Part shown: positions 1 to 6,048 of the stretch, in pieces
Layout: the number at the start of each line of letters is the position of its first letter
Numbering within the stretch: position 1 is the stretch's first letter
NCBI GenBank assembly: GCA_947455285.1
Contig: CANGOK010000198.1
Location: 1-6,048, forward strand
DNA: 6,048 bases
From: Beijerinckiaceae bacterium
GTDB taxonomy: Bacteria > Pseudomonadota > Alphaproteobacteria > Rhizobiales > Beijerinckiaceae
Direction of reading: 5' to 3'
Made by a program: the position numbers and the translations under genes
The notes under the pieces: model-generated
What the model saw: the letters and a program-made list of their open reading frames with translations, nothing else
Told to the model about the DNA's origin: nothing
Databases searched by the model: none

Positions 1-1
1 G

Positions 2-333
2 GCCGCAGCAGCGCTCGGCATGCCGCGCTCCTACGTGATCAAGCGGGTCACATGGCAGGCGGCGCGAACCGGCCTAGTCACCGGCCTGCTGCTTGCGGTG
101 GCGCGCATCAGCGGCGAGACAGCCCCGCTGCTCTTCACCGCGCTCTCGAACCAGTTCTGGAGCGTCGATCTCCTGAAGACGATGGCGAACCTGCCGGTCA
201 CCATCAACAATTTCATCAACAACCCTGATCCGAACTGGAAGCGGCTTGCCTGGTCGGGCGCGCTCATCATCACTATGGCCGTGCTGGCGCTGAACATCTT
301 CGCGCGCAGCCTCTCAGGCGGGAGACAGTCGAA

Positions 334-337
<4 letters not shown>
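2..337 (+). CDS. pstA: Phosphate ABC transporter permease PstA, C-terminal part (5' end outside window)
   Basis: This is the 3' end of one of the two membrane subunits of the PstSCAB high-affinity phosphate importer in the inner membrane. The frame is open from base 2 and gives 111 residues before TGA, so an ATG at 20 is internal and not the start. The first residues (AAAALG, then PRSYVIKRV) match the cytoplasmic EAA-loop that docks on the ATPase. Next comes the PstA hallmark GLLLAVARISGETAPLLFTAL, then NQFWS and MANLPVTI. The last hydrophobic segment is LAWSGALIITMAVLALNIF, followed by a short basic tail. The stop overlaps the pstB start (ATGA at 334-337), indicating translational coupling and co-transcription. 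A typical PstA is about 280-430 residues, so more than half is missing to the left. Family assignment is confident from these motifs. Confidence 0.95.
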
Positions 338-1134
<797 letters not shown>

Positions 1135-1138
1135 CCTC

Positions 1139-1145
1139 GGGAGGA
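1139..1145 (+). promoter_or_regulatory. Ribosome binding site deciding the phoU start
   Basis: GGGAGGA lies 5 nt upstream of the ATG at 1151. It supports starting phoU there rather than at an in-frame ATG at 1061, which would sit inside the 3' end of pstB and add 30 arginine-rich residues with no similarity to PhoU. Confidence 0.7.
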
Positions 1146-1150
1146 ACGAG

Positions 1151-1843
1151 ATGACAGACCATACAGTCAGAGCATTTGATCGTGAGCTGGAACTGCTTGG
1201 CCGCAGGATCGCCGATATGGGCGGCATTGCTGAGAAAATGCTTTCCGAATCGATAGAGGCGCTTATGCGACTAGACGTCGATGGGGCTAAGGCGATTATC
1301 GCCACAGATATTCGCCTGGACATTCTTCAGCGGGAAGTCGAGGAAGAAGCTGTTCGCATTATCGCCCGGCGGCAGCCGGTCAGTATTGACCTTAGAGAAA
1401 TCGTCGGCACCATGCGCATCTCGGGCGATCTCGAACGCGTCGGCGACCTCGCCAAGAACATCGCCAAGCGTACGGTTGCGCTAGCGACGGATCAGCGCCT
1501 GCCGCGCGCCATGATCGGGCTGCGGCACATGGGCGAACTTGCCGCCATTCAGCTGAAGGACGTGCTGGACGCCTATGGTCAGCGTGATGTTGAGCGGGCC
1601 GACGCCGTCTGGCGCCGTGATGCGGAGATCGATGCGCTGGAGGACTCAGTGTTCCGCGATCTCCTCACCTTCATGATGGAAGATCCGCGCAACATCTCCT
1701 CCTGCACCCATCTGCTGTTTTGCTCGAAGAATGTCGAGCGCGCGGGCGATCACGCGACCAACATTGCGGAGACCGTGCATTATATCGTGACCGGAGAAAC
1801 GCTGCCGGTCGACAGGCCAAAGTCCATGTTCGGGCGCCATTAA
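1151..1843 (+). CDS. phoU: Phosphate signalling protein PhoU
   Basis: PhoU is a peripheral, metal-binding helical protein that links the Pst transporter to the PhoR kinase and keeps the Pho regulon off when phosphate is plentiful. The 230-residue product has the expected two repeated three-helix bundles. Each repeat carries the family's metal-binding E-x-x-x-D signature: SGDLERVGDLAKNIAKR (Glu95, Asp99) and SKNVERAGDHATNIAE (Glu196, Asp200). The opening HTVRAFDRELELLGRRIADMGG is typical of alphaproteobacterial PhoU. The start is set by the strong GGGAGGA site 5 nt upstream. The gene lies 16 nt after pstB and 17 nt before phoB, consistent with one operon in the common alphaproteobacterial order. 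In many bacteria PhoU loss gives constitutive Pho expression; that is family knowledge, not something visible here. Confidence 0.96.
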   Translation: MTDHTVRAFDRELELLGRRIADMGGIAEKMLSESIEALMRLDVDGAKAIIATDIRLDILQREVEEEAVRIIARRQPVSIDLREIVGTMRISGDLERVGDLAKNIAKRTVALATDQRLPRAMIGLRHMGELAAIQLKDVLDAYGQRDVERADAVWRRDAEIDALEDSVFRDLLTFMMEDPRNISSCTHLLFCSKNVERAGDHATNIAETVHYIVTGETLPVDRPKSMFGRH

Positions 1844-1860
1844 CAGGTGGTTGAGAGACC

Positions 1861-2637
1861 ATGACATCAGAGAGTGAATCAGTAGCCCGCATGCCAAGTC
1901 GCAAATCGTCGGAACCCCATATTCTGGTAGTGGAGGACGATGCGGCTCTTGCTTTATTGCTATCGTATAATCTCGAAGCAGAGGGCTATGTTGTCAGCCG
2001 TGCCGAGCGCGGCGACGAGGCGGAGATCCTGCTTTCAGAGGTGACGCCTGATCTGGTCATTCTTGACTGGATGCTGCCAGGGGTGACGGGTTTCGAGATC
2101 TGCCGTCGGCTAAGAGGGCGCGAGAGCATGCGCGACCTACCGATCATCATGCTGACCGCCCGCGGCGAAGAGAATGAAAAAGTGCGTGGCCTGTCGATCG
2201 GCGCTGATGACTATGTGGTGAAACCGTTCTCGGTGCCGGAACTGATGGCGCGTGTGCGGTCGTTGCTGCGCCGATCCCGCCCTGAGCGCGTCGCCGAGCG
2301 GCTTCAGATTGGCGACCTGATGCTCGACAAGCAGAGTCGCCGCGTATTCCGCGGCGAGCGGCAGCTTCATCTTGGGCCCACGGAATTTCGGTTGCTGGAG
2401 CACATGATGGAGAAACCGGGACGCGTCTTCACGCGTGCGCGCTTGCTCGATTCAGTATGGGGAATGGCCGCTGAAATTGATGAGCGGACCGTTGACGTCC
2501 ATATCGGGCGGCTGCGAAAGGCCATCGTGCGCGGACGTGAGAAGGATCCCATCCGCACCGTACGTGGCGCTGGATATTCGTTCGACGAGACCTTCGCGAA
2601 GGTCCGAGCAATTCGCAGCGAGGAAGAAAGCCCCTGA
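1861..2637 (+). CDS. phoB: Phosphate regulon response regulator PhoB (OmpR/PhoB family)
   Basis: This is a two-component response regulator that, once phosphorylated under phosphate limitation, binds Pho boxes and activates transcription. The receiver domain spans about residues 19-135, with acidic pocket VVEDD (Asp26, Asp27), phosphoacceptor Asp69 in LVILDWMLPG, Thr99 in MLTAR and Lys121 in VVKPF. The winged-helix DNA-binding domain spans about 145-245, including GPTEFRLLEHMMEKPGRVF and the recognition-helix region ERTVDVHIGRLRKAI, ending in VRGAGYSF. LDWMLPG and LGPTEFRLLE favour PhoB over other OmpR-type regulators, and its position after phoU supports this. At 258 residues it exceeds the usual 225-235. 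About 16 extra residues precede the receiver, relative to E. coli PhoB, and about a dozen charged residues follow the wing. The ATG at 1861 is used, with an AGGTGG at 1845-1850; the ATG at 1891 (residue 11) has no good ribosome site. No phoR follows it in the window. Confidence 0.93.
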   Translation: MTSESESVARMPSRKSSEPHILVVEDDAALALLLSYNLEAEGYVVSRAERGDEAEILLSEVTPDLVILDWMLPGVTGFEICRRLRGRESMRDLPIIMLTARGEENEKVRGLSIGADDYVVKPFSVPELMARVRSLLRRSRPERVAERLQIGDLMLDKQSRRVFRGERQLHLGPTEFRLLEHMMEKPGRVFTRARLLDSVWGMAAEIDERTVDVHIGRLRKAIVRGREKDPIRTVRGAGYSFDETFAKVRAIRSEEESP

Positions 2638-2681
2638 CTCTCTGCATCCGATTCGAACTCGCGCACCCATGAATGAGTTGG
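2638..2681. other. Short convergent intergenic gap between phoB and plcP
   Basis: These 44 nt separate the phoB stop (+) from the plcP stop (-). I see no GC-rich hairpin followed by a T-run in either direction. The only pairings are weak: AACTC (2656-2660) with GAGTT (2675-2679) around a 14-nt loop, and GAG-TTGG with CCAA-T-CTC (2675-2697), which has a bulge and runs into plcP. Termination may be Rho-dependent, or the transcripts may overlap. Confidence 0.5.
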
Positions 2682-3503
2682 TCAGGCGGCCAATCTCTCT
2701 TCCGTAGGCCACGTCGGGGCAGGAAGGGAACCTTCGCTCGCCTCATGCCAGTGACAAATTTCGATAGATCCGTCGAAATTCTCGATCACAGCCGTGCAGG
2801 ATTCAACCCAGTCCCCCGTATTCACATAGGTGATTTCGCCAATCTGGCGGATCGTCGCCTTGTGGATATGGCCGCACAGCACAAGATCGACCCCGTGCCG
2901 ACGCGCGTCATGGGCGACAGCGTCTTCGAAGGCTGTCATGAAGCTCACTGCGCCCTTCACCTTGTCCTTGCTCCAGCGTGAGAACGACCAGTAGGGCAGC
3001 CCGAGCAAGCGGCGCATGCGCGCGATGTGGTGGTTCAGCCAGATTGCGAAGTCATAGGCCTGATCGCCGATAAGCGCGAGCCAACGCACGTTGCGCACCA
3101 CAGTATCGAACTTGTCGCCATGGAGGAGCAGCATCCGGCGCCCATCCGCGCAGGTGTGGATCATCTCTTCATGCACTTCGACGCCGCCGAAATTGGATCC
3201 GACATAGTCGCGCGCAAATTCGTCATGGTTGCCGGGAATGTAAACGACGCGGGCGCCCTTGCGCGCCTTGCGCAGCAGCTTTTGCACGACGTCATTGTGC
3301 GCCTGCGGCCAATGCCATGATTGGCGCAGACGCCAACCGTCGACAATGTCGCCAACAAGAAAGATCTGCTCGGCCTCATGCGCCTTGAGAAAATCCAGAA
3401 TCGCATCGGCCTGGCAGCCGCGCGTGCCCAGATGCAGATCCGACAAGAACAAGCTGCGCACGCGACGCGGTTTCTGTTTTTGCTTCTGCTCCTGACTCGT
3501 CAT
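2682..3503 (-). CDS. plcP: Calcineurin-like metallophosphoesterase, probable phospholipase C PlcP (phosphate-starvation lipid remodelling)
   Basis: The 273-residue product is a two-metal phosphoesterase with all core motifs: SDLHLG (Asp22, His24), GDIVDGW (Asp52), GNHDE (Asn92, His93, Asp94), LLHGDKFD (His128) and CGHIHKA (His212, His214), then NTGDWVES. The fold resembles UDP-2,3-diacylglucosamine hydrolases (LpxH-like), the label automated pipelines often give. The SDLHLGTRGCQA opening, GDIVDGWRLRQSWHWPQ and YVNTGDWVESCTAV segments instead look like PlcP of Sinorhizobium meliloti, a PhoB-controlled enzyme that cleaves phosphatidylcholine and phosphatidylethanolamine to diacylglycerol. The position 17 nt after btaB, whose pathway consumes diacylglycerol, strongly favours PlcP. 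The ATG at 3503 is chosen because an upstream in-frame ATG at 3587 would overlap btaB by 67 nt; the ribosome site (TGAGAA) is weak. The N-terminus is a short Gln/Lys-rich stretch before the first strand. No signal peptide is seen, so it should act from the cytoplasmic face. Confidence 0.85.
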   Translation of the reverse strand: MTSQEQKQKQKPRRVRSLFLSDLHLGTRGCQADAILDFLKAHEAEQIFLVGDIVDGWRLRQSWHWPQAHNDVVQKLLRKARKGARVVYIPGNHDEFARDYVGSNFGGVEVHEEMIHTCADGRRMLLLHGDKFDTVVRNVRWLALIGDQAYDFAIWLNHHIARMRRLLGLPYWSFSRWSKDKVKGAVSFMTAFEDAVAHDARRHGVDLVLCGHIHKATIRQIGEITYVNTGDWVESCTAVIENFDGSIEICHWHEASEGSLPAPTWPTEERLAA

Positions 3504-3520
3504 AGGTTGGTTCTCATTTT

Positions 3521-4168
3521 TCAGGAAGCGCTGCGGCGTAATGCGGCGAGGAAGGTGTAGCCACGGTAAAGGCTGACGAAATCGCACTTGAGACCATATC
3601 GAGCGGCGGTTGCTCTCAGTACTGCCTCAAGCTCTAAGCGGGGTGTGACGTCGAAAAGACCCAACCATGCGCCAAGGACCCTGCGGAAGAGCCATGGAAG
3701 ATCGTGCTGGTCGCCGAAGTCTGCAATCATCAGGCAGCCGCCGGGCGGGATTGTTTCGGCGGCTCGATCTAGCGCTGCCTCCCATTCCGGAATCATGGAC
3801 AGCGTGTAGGAGAAGTAGATGCGATGGAATGGCGCATCTCCAAAGATTCCTTTGGGGAAAGTGACTGCATCAGCCAGGGTGACGCGGATAGAGTCGTCGA
3901 GATCCGCCCAGTCGACCTCCTGCCGCGCCTTCTCCAGCATCACCGGGGAGACATCAAATCCGAAATAGGTGGCATGGGGCCATCGTCGCGCAGCGCGAAT
4001 GAGGTTGCGGCCGGTGCCGCAGCCGATTTCCAGCACCCGGCCGTTAAGAGGAGGAGCGAGCGATTCAATCAGGCGGTCGCGCCCTAGGAGATAAGGACGG
4101 CGAGTGGCGTCATAGATGCCGGTTTGCCATCCATACATCCGATCCATGCGAAGCGCTGCATCACTCAT
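3521..4168 (-). CDS. btaB: BtaB, S-adenosylmethionine-dependent N-methyltransferase of betaine-lipid (DGTS) synthesis
   Basis: The 215-residue product is a class I methyltransferase. In this family it methylates the amino group of diacylglyceryl-homoserine three times to give diacylglyceryl-N,N,N-trimethylhomoserine (DGTS), a phosphorus-free substitute for phosphatidylcholine. The N-terminal MDRMYGWQTGIYDATRRPYLLGRD (8-31) is a BtaB-type signature. SAM motif I is VLEIGCGTGRN (45-55), the acidic residue ending strand 2 is Asp72 in FGFDVSP, and later motifs are IYFSYTLSMIPEW and PPGGCLMIADFGD. The start at 4168 is supported by an AAGGAG site 8 nt upstream and by the 4-nt ATGA overlap with the btaA stop; the open frame runs 69 codons further up inside btaA, but that extension has no family resemblance. 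Without its neighbour it would be called only a generic methyltransferase; next to btaA the specific call is firm. Confidence 0.93.
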   Translation of the reverse strand: MSDAALRMDRMYGWQTGIYDATRRPYLLGRDRLIESLAPPLNGRVLEIGCGTGRNLIRAARRWPHATYFGFDVSPVMLEKARQEVDWADLDDSIRVTLADAVTFPKGIFGDAPFHRIYFSYTLSMIPEWEAALDRAAETIPPGGCLMIADFGDQHDLPWLFRRVLGAWLGLFDVTPRLELEAVLRATAARYGLKCDFVSLYRGYTFLAALRRSAS

Positions 4169-5415
4169 AGGTGCGTCTCCTTCAGGACATAAAGGTGGAA
4201 CGCGCCGTATATGGCGGAGCGGTCTCGTGCATGCAGCGCCGCAGATCTCGCATCGTCGCGTCGCCACTGATCTAGGATTGCAGGTTGCACCCGGCCGGGC
4301 AAAAGCAGTTCGTCCGCCGCTGTCCGGAAGATCACGCGTGCGCCGGGCTTCGCTGTGCGCGTGATCTGCGCCCAAAGGGCGTTCAAGTCTGCGTCATTCA
4401 TCCAGTCCTGCGCATCAAGCAGTACATAGCAATTGAGGCTGGCTGCGGGCATTTGCGCAAGGTGGATAGTCATGGAGACTTGGTGAACACGTACGCGTTC
4501 GACGCCTGCCCGCACCAAATCTCGATTTTCTGGCTGCAGATAAGGAGGAAGTGGCGCTTTCTCGAAAGGTGAATAGCTGCGTCCGAAAGCTTGCCACGCG
4601 AAATAATTTTCGTTGAGGGGGAAGCCAAAGGCGAGCTTCTCCACGCGCGCACGCAGCGCGCCGATCATCCCTTCGGAATGATCCTTGGCGAGCGCACGAT
4701 ATTGCGCCGGGGGAATGCCGAGTCCGTAAAGGGACGCCGGCTGGCCGACGAGCCATCTGATCAGGCGGCTCTCGAACAGAGGCGCGACATGTTCGTCGAA
4801 CGTAGCTTTTTGCTCAGGCAGATTGCGCGCATCGAGCATTCGGCCTAGGTCTCGCCCATGCAACCTTGCGAGGAAATGCGTCAGGCCGATGAAGGCTCCT
4901 AGAAGGCCATGCCTATAGAAGCTTTTGGAGAATTGCGAGATGCGCCGACGACCGAGAATGTCGCGCTCTTCCCAATAGCTGCTGGTGGTGGTGTCGAGAT
5001 GTTGCGCCAGATATTGGTCGTATAGGGCTTCGTTTCTTGGATCCGAGGCGCCGCCGAAGAAGCGCCTGAGCGCGCGCGCGTCGGGCAGATGTGCAATGGC
5101 TGCAAGCTTCAGTTTGACGAGGGCGACATGTGCGGCGTTGAGGTCGACGGCTGTAATGCTTGCAGGCTGGCCTACGAGATAGCTCGCCACATTGCAGCCA
5201 CCTGAAGCGATGGCGATGACATGATCCGACCGGCTGAGAGACAGCGCGTCCATGTCGACGACCGGATCTTCCCAGATCTGCGGATAAACAAGTCCGCTGA
5301 ACAGCCATGTGAACAGCCGTTCTAGCGCGCCCTCGCGCGTCAGCGCGTCATTTCGGTGGACAGCGGTGGCGAGTTGCGCGCGAGATGCTCGTTTAGAACT
5401 GACGAAGGGAATCAC
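4165..5415 (-). CDS. btaA: BtaA, S-adenosylmethionine:diacylglycerol 3-amino-3-carboxypropyltransferase
   Basis: This enzyme carries out the first step of DGTS synthesis: it moves the 3-amino-3-carboxypropyl group of SAM to the free hydroxyl of diacylglycerol, giving diacylglyceryl-homoserine and methylthioadenosine. The 416-residue product matches the usual length of about 400-420. Family motifs are LVYPQIWEDP (42-51), the SAM-site IASGGCNVASYL (69-80), AVDLNAAHVALVKLKL (89-104), NENYFAWQAFGR (268-279), LLDAQDWM (332-339), VIFRTAADE (361-369) and IYGAFHLYVL (402-411). The start is GTG at 5415. The first in-frame ATG is residue 55, after the conserved YPQIWEDP motif, so it cannot be the start, and a GAGGA site lies 7 nt before the GTG. 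It is first in the btaA-btaB-plcP operon, directly below a Pho box, so it is expected to be induced by phosphate limitation. The product is probably peripheral to the inner membrane, where its lipid substrate is found. Confidence 0.95.
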   Translation of the reverse strand: MIPFVSSKRASRAQLATAVHRNDALTREGALERLFTWLFSGLVYPQIWEDPVVDMDALSLSRSDHVIAIASGGCNVASYLVGQPASITAVDLNAAHVALVKLKLAAIAHLPDARALRRFFGGASDPRNEALYDQYLAQHLDTTTSSYWEERDILGRRRISQFSKSFYRHGLLGAFIGLTHFLARLHGRDLGRMLDARNLPEQKATFDEHVAPLFESRLIRWLVGQPASLYGLGIPPAQYRALAKDHSEGMIGALRARVEKLAFGFPLNENYFAWQAFGRSYSPFEKAPLPPYLQPENRDLVRAGVERVRVHQVSMTIHLAQMPAASLNCYVLLDAQDWMNDADLNALWAQITRTAKPGARVIFRTAADELLLPGRVQPAILDQWRRDDARSAALHARDRSAIYGAFHLYVLKETHL

Positions 5416-5422
5416 GCTTGGT

Positions 5423-5427
5423 TCCTC
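5423..5427 (-). promoter_or_regulatory. Ribosome binding site deciding the GTG start of btaA
   Basis: On the minus strand GAGGA lies 7 nt upstream of the GTG codon at 5415-5413, a normal spacing. It supports the non-ATG start. Confidence 0.65.
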
Positions 5428-5447
5428 GATTGCGGTTCGTTGATTCG

Positions 5448-5453
5448 AAGCTA
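5448..5453 (-). promoter_or_regulatory. Candidate -10 element of the btaA promoter
   Basis: TAGCTT on the minus strand shares T1, A2 and T6 with TATAAT and begins 10 nt downstream of the Pho box. In PhoB-activated promoters the box replaces the -35 element and the -10 follows at about this distance. Transcription would start near 5440 and give a leader of about 25 nt. The match is only partial. Confidence 0.45.
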
Positions 5454-5463
5454 ATCGAGACGC

Positions 5464-5481
5464 ATGACGGAGCCATGTCAG
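5464..5481 (-). promoter_or_regulatory. Pho box (PhoB binding site) upstream of btaA
   Basis: The minus strand reads CTGACAT-GGCT-CCGTCAT, two 7-nt direct repeats separated by 4 nt (11-nt period). Each repeat differs by one base from CTGTCAT, so 12 of 14 repeat positions match the PhoB consensus. It lies 48 nt upstream of the btaA GTG codon, in the intergenic gap after the arsenite permease gene, with a candidate -10 at the right distance. It points at btaA-btaB-plcP. No third repeat in phase is visible upstream. Confidence 0.82.
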
Positions 5482-5511
5482 TTGGCTGTGGGTCCTATGC
5501 TATTTTGAAAG

Positions 5512-6048
5512 TCAGTGTCGCTCGTACCAGCTGCGGCTATTGTTCACGATCCACACGACTGAAAGCATCACGGGCACTTCGATCAGCACGCCGACTACCG
5601 TCGCCAGCGCGGCGCCTGACTGCAATCCGAAAAGGCTGATCGCTGTGGCCACCGCGAGTTCAAAGAAATTGCTGGCGCCGATGAGCGCCGATGGCCCCGC
5701 GACACAATGCTGCTCGCCAAGTAACCGATTTAGCAGATAGGCCAAAGCCGAATTGAAATAGACTTGAATGAGGATCGGAACCGCCAGCAGTGCGATCACC
5801 ATGGGTTGCTGAAGGATCTTCTCGCCCTGAAATCCGAATAACAGGATGAGAGTAGCGAGGAGCGAGACGAGCGAGACAGGGCCGAGCTTCGCCAGCAAGG
5901 AGTCGAGGCCCTTTTGGCCATCGCGCGCAAGCATGGCGCGTCGCAGAGCCTGGGCGATCGTCACGGGCGTGACGATGTAGAGTACGACTGAAAGCGCCAG
6001 CGTATCCCACGGCACGCTGATGGCGGTGAGGCCGAGCAGGAGGCCGAC
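5512..6048 (-). CDS. acr3: ACR3-family arsenite efflux permease, C-terminal half (5' end outside window)
   Basis: The frame is open from the window edge and gives 178 residues before TGA. A GTG at 6015 is internal, because the frame and the hydrophobic sequence (GLLLGLTAIS) continue past it. The product is very hydrophobic, with about five membrane segments. It carries family motifs SVVLYIVTPVTIAQ, ATLILLFGFQGEKIL, VPILIQVYFNSALAY, GPSALIGASNFFELAVA and GVLIEVPVML, ending in SRSWYERH. The glutamate in IEVPVML (about residue 157 of this fragment) lies in the segment where ACR3 proteins have a conserved acidic residue important for transport; the conserved cysteine of an earlier helix would be off the right edge. 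ACR3 exports arsenite from the cytoplasm using the proton motive force. It is separated from btaA by 96 nt holding a Pho box for btaA. Partner genes (arsR, arsC) would be expected to the right but are not visible. It is sometimes labelled arsB, although the true ArsB family is unrelated. Confidence 0.92.
   Translation of the reverse strand, partial: VGLLLGLTAISVPWDTLALSVVLYIVTPVTIAQALRRAMLARDGQKGLDSLLAKLGPVSLVSLLATLILLFGFQGEKILQQPMVIALLAVPILIQVYFNSALAYLLNRLLGEQHCVAGPSALIGASNFFELAVATAISLFGLQSGAALATVVGVLIEVPVMLSVVWIVNNSRSWYERH

Noticed and set aside
1151..1170. A perfect Pho half-site (CTGTCAT on the minus strand) at the phoU start codon, with a second CTGACTG nearby.
   Set aside because: The two repeats are 13 nt apart start to start rather than 11, the second is a poor match, and it would point antisense into pstB.
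2641..2672. GATTCGAACTC, resembling a tRNA T-loop, in the phoB-plcP gap.
   Set aside because: The flanking bases do not form a 5-bp T-stem on either strand, and no acceptor or anticodon arm is present.
2757..2780. A perfect 8-bp inverted repeat (AATTTCGA ... TCGAAATT, 8-nt loop).
   Set aside because: It lies within the plcP coding region, has no T-run, and one such repeat is expected by chance in a window of this size.
2933..2950. CTGTCAT-GAAG-CTCACTG on the plus strand, resembling a Pho box.
   Set aside because: The first repeat is perfect but the second matches at only 3 of 7 positions, and it lies inside plcP, antisense, with no gene to drive.
3504..3587. A 28-codon upstream extension of plcP.
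   Set aside because: It would overlap the 3' end of btaB by 67 nt, and the extra residues are not part of the phosphoesterase fold.
4169..4375. A 69-codon upstream extension of btaB.
   Set aside because: It runs inside btaA, shows no methyltransferase similarity, and the ATGA overlap with an AAGGAG site fixes the start at 4168.

Overview
The window is GC-rich and reads like alphaproteobacterial chromosome, most likely Rhizobiales. The reasons are the gene order pstA-pstB-phoU-phoB, a betaine-lipid (btaA/btaB) locus under a PhoB box of the rhizobial type, and a PlcP-type phospholipase C. I cannot name the genus from sequence alone. The window is almost entirely coding, with no stretch over 100 bases lacking a gene. 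I see no RNA genes, mobile elements or CRISPR arrays.

Left half, + strand (1-2637): the end of the high-affinity phosphate transport and signalling operon. It runs pstA (3' part only), pstB, phoU, phoB. pstA and pstB overlap by 4 nt, and the other two junctions are 16-17 nt, so this is one transcription unit whose promoter and upstream genes (expected pstS, pstC, possibly phoR) lie outside the window. PstA and PstB are parts of the inner-membrane phosphate importer. PhoU couples transporter state to the sensor kinase, and PhoB is the response regulator that turns on the Pho regulon.

Middle and right, - strand (5481 down to 2682): a convergent three-gene operon, btaA-btaB-plcP, for phosphate-saving membrane remodelling. 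PlcP removes head groups from phospholipids to leave diacylglycerol. BtaA puts a homoserine group on diacylglycerol, and BtaB trimethylates it to the phosphorus-free betaine lipid DGTS. A good two-repeat Pho box (12 of 14 repeat positions match CTGTCAT-N4-CTGTCAT) sits just upstream of btaA, followed by a plausible -10 element. PhoB encoded in the left half is therefore the likely direct activator of this operon. The two operons converge across a 44-nt gap with no clear intrinsic terminator.

Right edge, - strand (6048 down to 5512): the C-terminal half of an ACR3-family arsenite efflux permease. Arsenate is a phosphate mimic taken up by phosphate transporters, so arsenic export next to Pho genes makes physiological sense, but co-regulation is not shown here.

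None of the protein families is new. The most interesting point is the arrangement: a complete lipid-exchange pathway (degradation plus both synthesis steps) in one Pho-box operon, back to back with the genes for its presumed regulator and the phosphate importer.
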